Source: Acinetobacter lactucae (GTDB lineage: Bacteria > Pseudomonadota > Gammaproteobacteria > Pseudomonadales > Moraxellaceae). Taken from it: DNA of 64,000 nt. Every line of letters starts with the position of its first letter. Within the stretch, counting starts at the first letter, position 1. Positions 39,418 through 49,548 of the stretch are shown piece by piece. The notes below the pieces were generated by a model. The model saw only the letters and a list, made by a program, of their open reading frames with translations. It was not told where the DNA came from and ran no database searches. The stretch spans positions 99,102 through 163,101 of the forward strand of contig NZ_LRPE01000038.1 of NCBI RefSeq assembly GCF_001605885.1, in the 5' to 3' direction. The translations under genes and the position numbers were made by a program.

Positions 39418-39954
39418 TTAGTTTATAAATTTTGTCGATGCATTCATGTAATGTGGGTTTTGCAATAAACGACTAAATAAAAAGACATGCCAATGCTGGT
39501 TATGTTGATGAAAATAACCTTGGCAATATTCTTTTAGATTTTCCTCTAAGTCTAAGCTTTGAGAAAAAAAGCTTTTTTTATTAAAGTGCTGAATCCCCAA
39601 AACCTGATCCACGACCAACCCCACATACTGGTCGCGATGGCTAATACACAATACTTTTTGAGTTGACGAAAATGAACTTCGTTGCCCTAAAATAAAATGC
39701 GCCAAATCAGACACTGAAAGTAATCTTCCTCGAATATTTGCCAATCCCTTTACCCAACTTTGGGTATTTGGAACAGGTGTATATTTTGGCGGATAGATTA
39801 CTTCTGACACTTCCCCAAGTGGTGCGACGAAGTATTGCCCTCTCATTTCAAAAGCAATTCCTGACCATCGCTGTGCTTCATGTTGAACTGAAGCGTAATT
39901 CTTATTACCCCGTTTAGACAAACGAAGTAACTCGATAAATCCATTCGCTGCCAT
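39418..39954 (-). CDS. pilI: PilI-type CheW adaptor
   Basis: CheW-domain protein of 178 residues: GIAFEMRGQYFVAPLGEVSEVIY, WVKGLANIRGRLLSVSDLAHF and HRDQYVGLVVDQVLGIQHF are the canonical CheW strands. It couples PilJ to ChpA. The order pilG-pilH-pilI-pilJ-chpA matches the Pseudomonas cluster but lacks pilK (methyltransferase) and chpB. Confidence 0.94.
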   Translation of the reverse strand: MAANGFIELLRLSKRGNKNYASVQHEAQRWSGIAFEMRGQYFVAPLGEVSEVIYPPKYTPVPNTQSWVKGLANIRGRLLSVSDLAHFILGQRSSFSSTQKVLCISHRDQYVGLVVDQVLGIQHFNKKSFFSQSLDLEENLKEYCQGYFHQHNQHWHVFLFSRLLQNPHYMNASTKFIN

Positions 39955-40014
39955 ACTCGATCCTATAAAACGGGTACAAAATGCCCGTTATTTATGTTTT
40001 TATGGATGGATGAG

Positions 40015-40377
40015 TTAATTTAGAAATTGTTTAATTACATCAATCAATTGATTTTCTTCGATTGGCTTAATCAAATAATCGATTGCACCTTGACGCTTGC
40101 CCCATACACGGTCAGTTGCCTGATCTTTAGTACTCACAATCACAACAGGGATATGCTTAGTGTCTTCATCACGGGTAATCTGACGTGTTGCCTGAAAACC
40201 ATTTACACCCGGCATTACAACATCCATCAATACAAGATCTGGTTGCTCTGCCTTTGCAAGAGTTACACCATCTGCACCATTTGATGCTTCAAGCACGTCA
40301 TAACCATGTTTGGTTAGGATTTCTTTAAAACGAAAAGTTTCTGTTGGTGAATCATCTACAATGAGAATACGTGCCAT
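40015..40377 (-). CDS. pilH: PilH response regulator
   Basis: Stand-alone receiver of 120 residues. The acidic pair VDDS (Asp8, Asp9), acceptor Asp52 (LMDVVMPGVNG), conserved Thr/Ser in VIVSTK and Lys in YLIKPI are present. PilH is a CheY-like regulator associated with the PilT retraction motor and phosphate sink. It lies 22 bases after pilG. Confidence 0.94.
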   Translation of the reverse strand: MARILIVDDSPTETFRFKEILTKHGYDVLEASNGADGVTLAKAEQPDLVLMDVVMPGVNGFQATRQITRDEDTKHIPVVIVSTKDQATDRVWGKRQGAIDYLIKPIEENQLIDVIKQFLN

Positions 40378-40399
40378 TTTTTTGCCCTCAAATTACTGG

Positions 40400-40783
40400 T
40401 TATGAACTTACATGATTACGAATCGCGTTTAACAATTCATCTTTGCTAAAAGGTTTCGTCAAGTATTCATCTGAACCTACCACACGCCCTTTTGCCTGAT
40501 CAAATAAACCATCTTTACTAGAGAGCATGATAACGGGAATGTTCTGATAATTTTGAGAGTTTTTTATCAAAGCACAAGTTTGATAACCATCTAAACGAGG
40601 CATCATGATATCGACAAAAACAATATCCGGATTTGCTTCTGCAATTTTGGACAAAGCTTCAAATCCATCCACAGCAGTAATGACTTCACAGCCTTCGCGC
40701 TGTAATAAGGTTTCTGCTGTACGGCGAATGGTTTTTGAGTCATCAATCACCATTACTTTCAGATTTTGGAATGCATCTTCCAT
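40400..40783 (-). CDS. pilG: PilG response regulator
   Basis: Stand-alone receiver of 127 residues with acidic pair IDDS (Asp14, Asp15), acceptor Asp58 (FVDIMMPRLDG), Ser in VIMLSSKDG and Lys in YLTKPFSKD. PilG is the CheY-like regulator that favours pilus extension (PilB). It is the first gene of the cluster; the 284-base gap to its right is AT-rich and must hold its promoter. Confidence 0.95.
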   Translation of the reverse strand: MEDAFQNLKVMVIDDSKTIRRTAETLLQREGCEVITAVDGFEALSKIAEANPDIVFVDIMMPRLDGYQTCALIKNSQNYQNIPVIMLSSKDGLFDQAKGRVVGSDEYLTKPFSKDELLNAIRNHVSS

Positions 40784-41067
40784 TTAATCTTCCATCCCCA
40801 TAAAAATAAAATATAAATGCAATTTAACTTAAATTTGTTTTTACACATTTACACGCATTTTTAACATATCTCGTCGTCTATTTTCAATGAGGCTTTTTTG
40901 TCTACTTTCTCATTTATAAACAATAACTTTTAACCTCATCACACTTTAATTAAAATTATCAATTTTTTTATAATGACTATATTTTTATTCAGCTAAATAA
41001 TAATTAATATAATAAAGATTAAATATTTAAAAATAAGCGACTTAGCTATCTTTTTTGGGGATTTTCA

Positions 41068-41706
41068 ATGAATGATGGGATGAAATATGCCTTTTACAGG
41101 AATTGCTTGTCTGTATTTATAGGCATTATTTCCTTCGGATCACTCTTTTTCTTACCGTCTAGTGTTGCTCTTGCCGATACGCCCAAAGCGGTTTGGTATC
41201 GTTATTATGATCAACATGGTATTGCCAATATTAGTACATCCGTCACACCCGCTCATATTCGTTATGGTTATGAAGCTCTTGATCGGAATATGCAAGTGAT
41301 AAAAAGAAACCACTCGTATAATGCTGAAGCTGATTTAAATCAATCAAGTCAACGGGCATTATTGGCAAGGCATAAAGAACAAGATATCAAATTAAAAAAA
41401 GCTTATAGCAATAGTAAGACCGCTTCGATTAAAAGAGATCAGGCATTAGTGTCTATAAAAAAGCAAATTAATTATCAGCAGGAACAACTTAATCAATTAC
41501 AACAAGACAAAATTTTATTTAAGCGTCAGGAAATGGAGTATTTCAGAAAAGGAGAAACGATTCCTGAACGTCATAAAGCGTTGATTGCGAACAATCTAAA
41601 TAATATTAATCGAGTTAAACAAACACTTGAAATCCTTTCCAAGAGCTATAACCGAACCAATAATGAGTATGAAAATATTATCGAACGTTTAAAAAAGCTT
41701 GAATAA
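41068..41706 (+). CDS. Exported coiled-coil protein with DUF4124-like start
   Basis: Protein of 212 residues. A hydrophobic segment at residues about 12-35 ending SVALADT looks like a signal peptide. Directly after it, AVWYRYYDQHGIANISTSVTPAHIRYGYEALDRNMQVI resembles DUF4124-type domains. The remainder is helical and charged (IKKQINYQQEQLNQLQQDKILFK) with strong coiled-coil character. A GGGGA ribosome-binding site precedes the ATG. Function unknown; it is divergent from pilG and 60 bases before the RND adaptor. Confidence 0.7.
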   Translation: MNDGMKYAFYRNCLSVFIGIISFGSLFFLPSSVALADTPKAVWYRYYDQHGIANISTSVTPAHIRYGYEALDRNMQVIKRNHSYNAEADLNQSSQRALLARHKEQDIKLKKAYSNSKTASIKRDQALVSIKKQINYQQEQLNQLQQDKILFKRQEMEYFRKGETIPERHKALIANNLNNINRVKQTLEILSKSYNRTNNEYENIIERLKKLE

Positions 41707-41765
41707 CTGCAAAGGTTTATCAAGAATAGGGGCAAAATAAAATTTGAATTATAGGATGATGCTGT

Positions 41766-42884
41766 ATGCACACAATGCATCTCACCCCTTCTACTTTTTT
41801 TAAACTGAGTATTATTAGTTTATGTTTAATTTTAACTGCATGTAATAAGCAAGAAACAACTCAAACCACAGCCTCAGCTCCTGTAAAAATTGAGCTTATT
41901 CCTCAAGATCTTATTGCAGTTAAACAAGGAGCACTTGACTCTCAAACCGCATTTACAGGAACTATTCGTGCGGTTCAGCAAAGTTCCATTCAGGCGCAAG
42001 TCAGCGCAACAGCGACGAATGTCACGGCAAATGTGGGTCAACAGGTACAAAAAGGTCAAGTTCTGGTGAGATTGAATAATCAGGACAATGTTGCAAGATT
42101 AGCGCAAGCACGCGCCAACCTCGCATCGGCTCAATCACAAGCTGAACTTGCTCGTAATTTAATGAATCGAAAACAAAGATTATTCAATCAAGGTTTTATT
42201 GCTCAGGTCGAGTTTGAACAAAGTCAGGTGGACTATAAAGGGCAACTTGAAAGTGTAAAAGCACAACAAGCCAATGTTGATATTGCTAAAAAAGCTGATC
42301 AGGACGGAATTATTACTAGTCCAATTTCAGGTGTAATTACTAAACGACAAGTTGAACCCGGTCAAACTGTTTCAGTTGGACAAACACTATTTGAAATCGT
42401 AAATCCAGATCAGCTTGAAATACAGGCAAAGCTACCTATTGAACAACAATCTGCGCTTAAGATAGGTAGCAACATTCAATATCAAATTCAGGGCAATTCA
42501 AAACAATTAAACGCAACGCTTACTCGTATTTCACCTGTTGCCGATCAAGATAGCCGACAAATCGAATTTTTCGCTGCTCCTAAAGAAAAAATTGATTCGT
42601 TAAGCATTGGGGCTTTCATTAATGGAAATATTCTGCGCAATGACACTCATTCAGGCCAAACTATTCCTTTAGACAGCATTCAAAATATGCAACATGACCC
42701 TTTTGTATGGGTGATACGCAATCACACCATTCAAAAAGTTAAAATTCGAGTGGTTGAACAGCGTTATAACGATAATATTGCTTTAGTCGAAGGTTTACAA
42801 AGTACAGATCTGGTCAGCCGTATTCAATTTGAAGATTCCGACATTAATAAAAAAGTGACGGTTACAACCGACAAAAATAAATAA
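41766..42884 (+). CDS. RND efflux periplasmic adaptor (lipoprotein)
   Basis: Membrane-fusion protein of 372 residues. Lipobox LTAC near residue 26 predicts lipid anchoring at the inner membrane. A lipoyl/barrel-sandwich half (VSATATNVTANVGQQVQKGQVLVRLN), an alpha hairpin (residues about 105-170) and the second lipoyl half (SGVITKRQVEPGQTVSVGQTLFEI) follow in order. It couples the RND pump to an outer-membrane channel. It lies 15 bases before the pump gene; no channel gene is adjacent, so a distant one must serve. Confidence 0.93.
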   Translation: MHTMHLTPSTFFKLSIISLCLILTACNKQETTQTTASAPVKIELIPQDLIAVKQGALDSQTAFTGTIRAVQQSSIQAQVSATATNVTANVGQQVQKGQVLVRLNNQDNVARLAQARANLASAQSQAELARNLMNRKQRLFNQGFIAQVEFEQSQVDYKGQLESVKAQQANVDIAKKADQDGIITSPISGVITKRQVEPGQTVSVGQTLFEIVNPDQLEIQAKLPIEQQSALKIGSNIQYQIQGNSKQLNATLTRISPVADQDSRQIEFFAAPKEKIDSLSIGAFINGNILRNDTHSGQTIPLDSIQNMQHDPFVWVIRNHTIQKVKIRVVEQRYNDNIALVEGLQSTDLVSRIQFEDSDINKKVTVTTDKNK

Positions 42885-42899
42885 GGTAGCAAATAGCGT

Positions 42900-45800
42900 A
42901 TGTGGTTTACTCGAATCAGTGTGAAATACCCCGTTTTTACCATTATGATGATGCTCAGCTTAATGGTACTCGGGTTGGCGTCTTGGAAACGTATGACTGT
43001 CGAAGAGTTTCCAAATATAGATTTCCCATTCGTAGTAGTCACTACACAATATACGGGTGCGTCACCAGAAGCGGTTGAGTCAGATATAACAAAAAAACTT
43101 GAAGATCAAATTAATACAATTTCAGGGATTAAACAGATTACTTCACGCTCAAGTGAAGGCCTTTCAATGGTGATTGCCGAGTTTAATCTTGATACTTCTT
43201 CGGCGATTGCTGCTCAGGATGTCCGTGACAAAATTGCACCTGTCACAGCACAGTTCCGTGATGAAATTGATACACCGATTGTGCAACGCTATGACCCTTC
43301 TTCCAGCCCAATCATGTCAGTCGTATTTGAATCAAACAGCATGAGTTTGGCGCAATTAAGTTCGTATGTAGATAAAAAAATTGTGCCTCAGCTTAAAACT
43401 GTTTCAGGTGTCGGTAATGTGAATTTATTGGGTGATGCAAAGCGGCAAATCCGAATAAAGGTTATTCCTGCACAATTACAAAGCTACGGCATTGGTATTG
43501 ATCAGGTCATTAACACCTTAAAAAATGAAAATATTGAAGTCCCTGCCGGAACCTTACAACAAAAAAATTCTGAACTGGTCGTACAGATTCAATCGAAAGT
43601 TATCCATCCCCTTGCATTTGGCGATTTGGTGATTGCCAATAAAAATGGTTCGCCCATTTTTTTAAAGCAAGTGGCAACCGTTGAGGACACACAAGCCGAA
43701 CTACAATCGAGTGCCTTTTATAATGGAAGAACTGCAGTTTCAGTCGATATCTTAAAAAGTTCCGATGCCAATGTAATTAAAGTCGTCGATCAGACTTATC
43801 AAACGTTAGAGAAATTAAAAGATCAAATGCCTGCGGGTTTAGATTACAAAGTCGTAGCTGATAGCTCTAAAGGTATTCGCGCTTCAATCAAAGATGTTGT
43901 TCGAACCATTATTGAAGGTGCTGCTTTAGCAGTTTTAATTGTTTTATTATTTTTAGGCTCTTTCCGTTCTACAGTGATTACCGGTCTAACCTTACCTATT
44001 ACTTTGCTCGGAACCTTAACTTTTATCTGGGCATTTGGGTTTAGCATTAACATGATGACGCTGTTAGCTTTATCGCTCAGTATTGGTTTACTCATTGATG
44101 ATGCAATTGTAGTTCGAGAAAATATTGTCAGGCATACTGAACTCGGCAAAGATCATGTGACTGCAGCTCTTGAAGGGACAAAAGAAATTGGTTTAGCCGT
44201 ACTCGCAACCACGCTGACTATTGTGGCAGTCTTTCTACCCGTAGCCTTCATGGGTGGTCTGATTGGACGTTTCTTTTATCAGTTTGGTGTGACGGTCAGT
44301 ACGGCTGTTTTAATTTCAATGTTTATTAGCTTTACGCTCGACCCAATGCTTTCAGCTCATTGGAAAGATCCTGTAAAGAAAAAAGATAATTGGCTACAAC
44401 GTTTTTTTAACCATATTTCTAATTTGCTAGATCGGCTTACTCATGTTTATGAAAAGCTATTAAAGCTTGCTCTACGCTTCCGTTTAATCACGGTTATTGT
44501 TGCAATCGCTTCATTATTTGCTGCATTAGGGCTGTCTAAACTCATCGGGACCGAATTTGTACCTACACCAGATAAAGGTGAAGTCCGCATTCAGTTCGAA
44601 ACCCCTGTAGATTCTTCTTTAGAATATACTCAAGCCAAATTACATCAGGTCGATCAAATTATTAGACAATTCCCCGATGTCGTTTCTACGTATGGCGTGG
44701 TTAACAGTGAAGTAGACTCTGGTAAAAACCATGCTGGTTTAGGGGTGACTTTAAAGCCAAAACAAGAACGTAGCTCAGATCTTAATACTCTCAACAATGA
44801 GTTCCGTGATCGTTTGCAAACAGTAGCAGGGATTCGAGTGACCTCTGTTGCCGCAGCACAAGACTCTGTCTCTGGCGGCCAAAAGCCCATCATGATTTCT
44901 ATTAAAGGATCTGACCTAAATGAACTACAGAAAATTTCAGATCGCTTTATCGCTGAAATGGAAAAAATTAAAGGCGTAGTTGATTTAGAAAGTTCATTGA
45001 AAGAACCTAAACCGACTTTGGGTGTCCATATTAATCGTATATTGGCAAGTGACCTAGGCTTATCTGTATCCCAAATTGCGAATGCCATTCGACCTTTAAT
45101 TGCTGGTGATAATGTCACTACTTGGGAAGACCGTGATGGCGAAACTTATGATGTGAATTTACGTTTAAATGAAAATAAACGTATGCTTCCGCAAGATGTG
45201 CAAAATTTATATATCAACTCTAATAAAACCAATGCAACCGGACAAAATATATTAGTTCCATTGAGTGCAGTCGCAACGACCGAAGAAAAGCTTGGGGCTT
45301 CGCAAATTAACAGACGTGATCTTGAGCGCGAGGTTCTTATTGAGGCAAATACCTCAGGGCGCCCTAGTGGAGACATTGGTCAAGACATCGACAAAATGCA
45401 AAAGGCATTTAAGCTACCAGCAGGCTATACATTTGATACACAAGGGGCAAATGCCGATATGGCTGAATCTGCGGGATACGCATTAACTGCTATTACCCTA
45501 TCGATTGTATTTATCTATATTGTGTTAGGTTCTCAGTTCAATAGCTTTATTCATCCAGCGGCTATTATGGCGTCTTTACCATTATCATTAATTGGTGTTT
45601 TTCTTGCCCTATTCTTGTTCCAAAGCACCCTAAATCTGTTTTCGATTATTGGTATTATCATGCTGATGGGGCTTGTCACTAAAAATGCGATTTTGCTGAT
45701 CGATTTTATTAAGAAAGCGATGGATCAGGGTGTGAGCCGTTATGATGCTATTTTACAAGCTGGTAAGACCCGTTTACGTCCAATTTTAATGACCACAAGT

Positions 45801-45998
45801 GCTATGGTGATGGGAATGGTTCCCTTAGCTTTAGGTCTCGGCGAAGGCGGTGAGCAAAGCGCACCAATGGCTCATGCGGTTATTGGTGGTGTGATAACCT
45901 CTACTCTGTTGACTCTTGTGGTTGTACCCGTCATTTTCACTTATCTGGATGACTTGAAAAACTTTATGCTGCGTCAAACACGACGATTCATGTCATAA
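42900..45998 (+). CDS. RND efflux permease
   Basis: Inner-membrane RND transporter of 1032 residues with twelve membrane helices and two large periplasmic loops. The TM4 proton-relay Asp pair is visible in [19 protein letters not shown], and TM10 has the conserved Lys in [13 protein letters not shown]. The N-terminus [37 protein letters not shown] is nearer to the MdtBC/MexK-type group than to AdeB. Substrates cannot be predicted. It is not adeABC, adeIJK or adeFGH by gene context, because no outer-membrane factor or regulator is adjacent. Confidence 0.94.
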   Translation: MWFTRISVKYPVFTIMMMLSLMVLGLASWKRMTVEEFPNIDFPFVVVTTQYTGASPEAVESDITKKLEDQINTISGIKQITSRSSEGLSMVIAEFNLDTSSAIAAQDVRDKIAPVTAQFRDEIDTPIVQRYDPSSSPIMSVVFESNSMSLAQLSSYVDKKIVPQLKTVSGVGNVNLLGDAKRQIRIKVIPAQLQSYGIGIDQVINTLKNENIEVPAGTLQQKNSELVVQIQSKVIHPLAFGDLVIANKNGSPIFLKQVATVEDTQAELQSSAFYNGRTAVSVDILKSSDANVIKVVDQTYQTLEKLKDQMPAGLDYKVVADSSKGIRASIKDVVRTIIEGAALAVLIVLLFLGSFRSTVITGLTLPITLLGTLTFIWAFGFSINMMTLLALSLSIGLLIDDAIVVRENIVRHTELGKDHVTAALEGTKEIGLAVLATTLTIVAVFLPVAFMGGLIGRFFYQFGVTVSTAVLISMFISFTLDPMLSAHWKDPVKKKDNWLQRFFNHISNLLDRLTHVYEKLLKLALRFRLITVIVAIASLFAALGLSKLIGTEFVPTPDKGEVRIQFETPVDSSLEYTQAKLHQVDQIIRQFPDVVSTYGVVNSEVDSGKNHAGLGVTLKPKQERSSDLNTLNNEFRDRLQTVAGIRVTSVAAAQDSVSGGQKPIMISIKGSDLNELQKISDRFIAEMEKIKGVVDLESSLKEPKPTLGVHINRILASDLGLSVSQIANAIRPLIAGDNVTTWEDRDGETYDVNLRLNENKRMLPQDVQNLYINSNKTNATGQNILVPLSAVATTEEKLGASQINRRDLEREVLIEANTSGRPSGDIGQDIDKMQKAFKLPAGYTFDTQGANADMAESAGYALTAITLSIVFIYIVLGSQFNSFIHPAAIMASLPLSLIGVFLALFLFQSTLNLFSIIGIIMLMGLVTKNAILLIDFIKKAMDQGVSRYDAILQAGKTRLRPILMTTSAMVMGMVPLALGLGEGGEQSAPMAHAVIGGVITSTLLTLVVVPVIFTYLDDLKNFMLRQTRRFMS

Positions 45999-46056
45999 TG
46001 CAGCGATTATCGTATAATCTGCGTTTTTATAACGCTTAACTTTTAGGACTTTTTCC

Positions 46057-47772
46057 ATGCGCGCAAGCCGCTTTTTATTTGCAACGTTGAGAGAAACCCC
46101 AAATGATGCTGAAGTAATTTCACACCAGCTCATGTTACGTGCGGGGATGATTCGTAAATTGGCATCTGGTTTATATACATGGCTGCCGATGGGAACACGT
46201 GTGCTTAAAAAAGTAGATGCGATTGTTCGTGAAGAAATGAACCGTTCAGGCGCAATGGAAGTATTCATGCCCGTGACTCAACCCGCAAGTCTTTGGGAAG
46301 AATCGGGTCGATATGAACAATATGGTCCTGAATTATTACGCTTTAAAGATCGTCATACGAACCCATTCGTACTTGGGCCAACGCATGAAGAAGTTATTAC
46401 AGACATGGCGCGTAACGAACTTAAAAGTTATAAGCAGCTTCCTGTAAATTTCTATCAAATTCAAACCAAATTCCGTGATGAAATTCGACCACGTTTTGGT
46501 GTAATGCGTTCACGTGAGTTCATCATGAAAGATGCTTATTCCTTCCATGCAACTCAAGAATCATTACAAGAAACTTATGACGTGATGTACGATACTTATA
46601 GCCGTATTTTCACTCGCTTAGGTTTAGATTTCCGCCCAGTTCAAGCTGATACAGGCTCTATTGGTGGTTCAGCTTCACACGAATTCCACGTATTGGCTGC
46701 TAGTGGTGAAGATGACATCGCATTTTCAACTGAATCTGATTATGCAGCAAACGTTGAAATGGCTGAGGCTGTTTTAGTTGGTGAACGTGCAGCACCTACC
46801 CAAGAATTTAAATTGGTTGAAACACCAAACCAAAAAACAATTGATGATGTATGCCAATTCTTAAATACAGATCCAAAGCAATCTGTTAAAGCATTATTGG
46901 TTCAAGGTGTTGCTGATGAAAAAGGTAATGTTCCTGTCGTTGCTCTATTTGTACGTGGCGACCACGAACTGAATGAGATTAAAGCTGAGAAGCATCCTTT
47001 AGTTGCGGCTCCTCTTACGTTTGCAACTGAAGAACAACTTCAAGCATTTGGTTTAACTGCTGGCTTTACTGGTCCACAAGGTTTAATCGAAAAAGGCTTA
47101 ACTGTCATTGTTGACCGTGCTGCATCTGTTCTTTCAGACTTCGTTGCTGGTGCAAACGAAGCAGACAAACATGCAGTTGGCGTAAACTGGGAACGTGATG
47201 CGCAAATTAGCGAAGTTTTTGATTTACGTAATGTGGTTGAAGGCGATCCATCTCCAGATGGCAAAGGCACACTACAAATTAAACGTGGTATTGAAGTAGG
47301 TCATATTTTCCAGCTTGGTACTAAATACTCTGAAGCTTTAGGCTGTAAAGTTCTAGGTGAAGATGGCAAACCATTTACAGTAACTATGGGATGCTACGGT
47401 ATTGGTGTAACACGTGTTGTTGCAGCTGCAATTGAACAAAACTATGATGACAAAGGTATTATCTGGCCTCAAGCCATTGCACCTTTTGAAATTGCAATTG
47501 TTCCAATGAATGCGCATAAATCACCACGTACTCTTGAAGCAGCAGAATCACTTTATGCAGAACTTCAAGCTCAAGGTTTTGACGTATTACTTGATGATCG
47601 TAATGAACGCCCAGGCGTTAAATTCTCTGACCTTGAGTTAATGGGTATTCCACACCGTATTGTGATTGGTGAAAAAGGTCTTGATGCAGGTACTTTTGAA
47701 TATAAAGGCCGCCGCGATGCTGAAGCGAGCAATTTAACTAAAGAAGAGCTTTTAGCTAAGTTAGCGCGTTAA
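46057..47772 (+). CDS. proS: Prolyl-tRNA synthetase
   Basis: Class II synthetase of 571 residues. Motif 2 region ([33 protein letters not shown], split), an editing INS domain (residues about 220-385, with VKALLVQGV and FTGPQGL) and motif 3 ([17 protein letters not shown]) are in the usual order, and the C-terminal anticodon-binding domain ends the protein. Bacterial (prokaryote-type) ProRS length is about 570. It attaches proline to tRNA-Pro and edits mischarged alanine. Confidence 0.98.
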   Translation: MRASRFLFATLRETPNDAEVISHQLMLRAGMIRKLASGLYTWLPMGTRVLKKVDAIVREEMNRSGAMEVFMPVTQPASLWEESGRYEQYGPELLRFKDRHTNPFVLGPTHEEVITDMARNELKSYKQLPVNFYQIQTKFRDEIRPRFGVMRSREFIMKDAYSFHATQESLQETYDVMYDTYSRIFTRLGLDFRPVQADTGSIGGSASHEFHVLAASGEDDIAFSTESDYAANVEMAEAVLVGERAAPTQEFKLVETPNQKTIDDVCQFLNTDPKQSVKALLVQGVADEKGNVPVVALFVRGDHELNEIKAEKHPLVAAPLTFATEEQLQAFGLTAGFTGPQGLIEKGLTVIVDRAASVLSDFVAGANEADKHAVGVNWERDAQISEVFDLRNVVEGDPSPDGKGTLQIKRGIEVGHIFQLGTKYSEALGCKVLGEDGKPFTVTMGCYGIGVTRVVAAAIEQNYDDKGIIWPQAIAPFEIAIVPMNAHKSPRTLEAAESLYAELQAQGFDVLLDDRNERPGVKFSDLELMGIPHRIVIGEKGLDAGTFEYKGRRDAEASNLTKEELLAKLAR

Positions 47773-47778
47773 CTACAT

Positions 47779-47810
47779 GCATGTCACTGCGTCAAATGGT
47801 AGTGACATGC
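47779..47810 (+). terminator. Stem-loop after proS
   Basis: Perfect 10-base arms GCATGTCACT and AGTGACATGC with a 12-base loop, seven bases after the proS stop. It lacks a T-tract, so it may be a weak terminator or an mRNA 3'-end stabiliser. Confidence 0.5.
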
Positions 47811-47881
47811 AAATGTTATTTATATAGGCAATACCTTACTTTTGTTTTGGCAAAAGTAACAAAACCATTTGTATGACTGAC

Positions 47882-47926
47882 GGTACATCCATGTTACCGC
47901 AGCCATACAAGCGGCATCCATGCCGC
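47882..47926. repeat. Pair of CATCCATG-centred palindromes
   Basis: Two short palindromes with the same centre: ACATCCATGT (within 47885-47894) and GCGGCATCCATGCCGC (47911-47926, 7-base arms, CC centre). The intervening sequence is not coding. See the findings. Confidence 0.5.
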
Positions 47927-47964
47927 CACCACAATATTAAATTTCGTACTATTCTGCTCAAATA

Positions 47965-47995
47965 AAAAACTGCCCCTTAAAAGAAACAGTTTTTA
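47965..47995 (-). terminator. Terminator after the yegP-like gene
   Basis: On the minus strand, AAAAACTG / CAGTTTTTT arms with a purine-rich loop, 22 bases after the stop at 48017. Confidence 0.7.
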
Positions 47996-48016
47996 AATCA
48001 CCATAAAAATCTATGC

Positions 48017-48352
48017 TTAAACAGTTAAGTCTTTAATAGTTGTCGATGAACCATTGTTTTTAACCGACTCAATTCCTTTATCTCGTGAAGCTTCACTCGC
48101 ATAGAACTGACTCGTGCCAATAATCTGATGATTTGCAGCTTTTAAATTGAAGTAAGGTTTCCCATTCTTTGCAGTTAAACGCTCATATCGGTCGTCATCA
48201 CCACTATTTTTCTGAATAGATTCAATACCATTTACAGCAGAGGCTTTTGCCTTATATAGCTCACTATTTAAAATAGGTTCACCATTTCCTGCCTTCAAAA
48301 TAAACCGATATTGACCATCACTCGCTTGCGAAATTTCGTACCATCCTGCCAT
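48017..48352 (-). CDS. YegP-like DUF1508 protein
   Basis: Protein of 111 residues made of two tandem DUF1508 repeats: GWYEISQASDGQYRFILKAGNGEPILNSE and YERLTAKNGKPYFNLKAANHQIIGTSQ, each followed by A-x5-GIESIQKN or GIESVKNN. YegP-type proteins are small, soluble and of unknown function, often stress-induced. Start ATG has the MAGWYEI opening of the family. Confidence 0.88.
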   Translation of the reverse strand: MAGWYEISQASDGQYRFILKAGNGEPILNSELYKAKASAVNGIESIQKNSGDDDRYERLTAKNGKPYFNLKAANHQIIGTSQFYASEASRDKGIESVKNNGSSTTIKDLTV

Positions 48353-48384
48353 AAAAACCTCATTTTTTTGTTGGTGTGGGTATG

Positions 48385-48411
48385 ACTTTCGTTATTATTC
48401 TGGACGAAAGT
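48385..48411. promoter_or_regulatory. Inverted repeat upstream of the yegP-like gene
   Basis: Perfect arms ACTTTCG (48385-48391) and CGAAAGT (48405-48411), about 33-59 bases before the yegP-like start. It could be an operator or a 5'-leader hairpin; no known consensus was matched. Confidence 0.35.
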
Positions 48412-48505
48412 TATTTGTTATTAATGACAATATAAAGGCGTAAATATTCCTTGGATAGCCCATTTTTTATACTTTTTCGTAATAAAATTAGAATGATGTT
48501 AGGAA

Positions 48506-48540
48506 TTTAAAAAGCAGAGATATAGACATATATCTCTGCT
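48506..48540 (-). terminator. Terminator after the phnA-like gene
   Basis: Perfect 12-base stem AGCAGAGATATA / TATATCTCTGCT with a 4-base loop, then T5 on the minus strand. Confidence 0.88.
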
Positions 48541-48563
48541 GAAATGTAATAATAATTAACAGT

Positions 48564-48926
48564 TTAAGCTTTTTTTACAAATTCAGATTTTAATTTCATC
48601 TGACCAATGCCATCAATTTTACAATCAATATTGTGACCATCACTTGCATCTGGAACTAAACGAATCGTTTTTACCTTTGTACCGACTTTAACGACTGAAG
48701 ATGAACCTTTAATTTTTAAGTCTTTGATTACAGTGACACTATCGCCATCTGCCAAGACATTTCCATTCGCATCTTTAATAATTTCTTGTTCTTCAGTAAG
48801 CGATGCTTCTCCTTCTTTCCACTCATGTGAACATTCAGGACAAATCAATAAGTCGCCATCTTGGTAAGTATATTCTGATTGGCAGTTTGGGCAGTTTGGG
48901 CAGTTTGGGCAGTTTGGCAAAGACAT
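48564..48926 (-). CDS. phnA: PhnA/YjdM family zinc-ribbon protein with expanded NCP repeat
   Basis: Start at 48926 (MSLPNCPNC) is chosen because family members begin MSLP-x-CP-x-C; the longer frame to 48968 has no family support. The zinc ribbon is CPNC...CPEC and the C-terminal domain carries [27 protein letters not shown] and KTIRLV...HNIDCKIDG...[11 protein letters not shown], matching E. coli YjdM. Despite the old name PhnA it is not proven to act on phosphonates. The first knuckle is expanded by four 9-base repeats (48882-48917) encoding NCP units. Confidence 0.92.
   Translation of the reverse strand: MSLPNCPNCPNCPNCQSEYTYQDGDLLICPECSHEWKEGEASLTEEQEIIKDANGNVLADGDSVTVIKDLKIKGSSSVVKVGTKVKTIRLVPDASDGHNIDCKIDGIGQMKLKSEFVKKA
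48882..48917. repeat. 9-bp tandem repeat, four copies, in phnA-like gene
   Basis: Four perfect copies of GCAGTTTGG (plus strand) at 48882, 48891, 48900 and 48909. They are in frame and encode Pro-Asn-Cys units on the minus strand. Confidence 0.95.
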
Positions 48927-49017
48927 GAAAAAAATCTCAAAAAGTATATTATGCGAGATACAACTCATTTTTTAAAGTTTTAAATAAAAGACTTTTACCA
49001 AAAAAAAATTTATATAT

Positions 49018-49383
49018 TCATTTTGATTTTTTGCTTAATAGATATTCTTTCAAAATAATTGCATGGTTATATTCAACATCTTTTGCTGAATATAAAAGCG
49101 TAACTGTATGTTCTGCTACGATGTGTTGTAGCTCTTCAACTGCGGAGTTGGTTTCAAGCTCTTTTAAATAACGCTGCTTAAATTCTTCCCAATGATCTGG
49201 TGTTGCAGCATGGAACCACTTTCTAAGTTCAGTTGAAGGAGCCACTTCTTTTAACCACAAATCTAAATGAGCGTTCTCTTTACTAATTCCCCTGCTCCAT
49301 AGGCGGTCAACCAAAACTCGCTTACCGTCACTAGGGTCGGCCTTTTCATAAATTCTTTTAATTTGGATATCCATTTCTGACAC
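49018..49383 (-). CDS. DUF488 family protein
   Basis: Soluble protein of 121 residues with the DUF488 pattern: IQIKRIYEKADPSDGKRVLVDRLWSRGISKENAHLDLWLKEVAPSTELRKWFHA (pieces), the VLVDRLWSRG and LRKWFH segments being diagnostic. Members are YeaO-like proteins of unknown function. It lies between the phnA-like gene and the rut locus, on the opposite strand to the latter. Confidence 0.88.
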   Translation of the reverse strand: MSEMDIQIKRIYEKADPSDGKRVLVDRLWSRGISKENAHLDLWLKEVAPSTELRKWFHAATPDHWEEFKQRYLKELETNSAVEELQHIVAEHTVTLLYSAKDVEYNHAIILKEYLLSKKSK

Positions 49384-49529
49384 CTACTCAGCTCAATCTA
49401 AATATCATTGGCTTAATCATCACATTGATTTGCCTTCCTCTACAATCTAAATCTTTTGCGCTAAATATTGTCTCAATTTGCCATTACTGATTAATTCAGG
49501 CATATAAATTGCTTTTGAATTTTTCATTA

Positions 49530-49547
49530 TTTTATCAAATGGTAAAA
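49530..49547. promoter_or_regulatory. RutR-like operator before rutD
   Basis: Palindrome TTTTATCAAATGGTAAAA, ending one base before the rutD ATG. Its inner part (CCAnnTG centre with T/A flanks) parallels the E. coli RutR site TTGACCAnnTGGTCAA. The same 18 bases occur inverted before rutA at 51132-51149. Confidence 0.65.
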
Positions 49548-49548
49548 A

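Noticed and set aside
44654..45118. 154-residue frame antisense to the RND permease
   Set aside because: Shadow frame of a strongly supported gene; no ribosome-binding site or recognisable protein.
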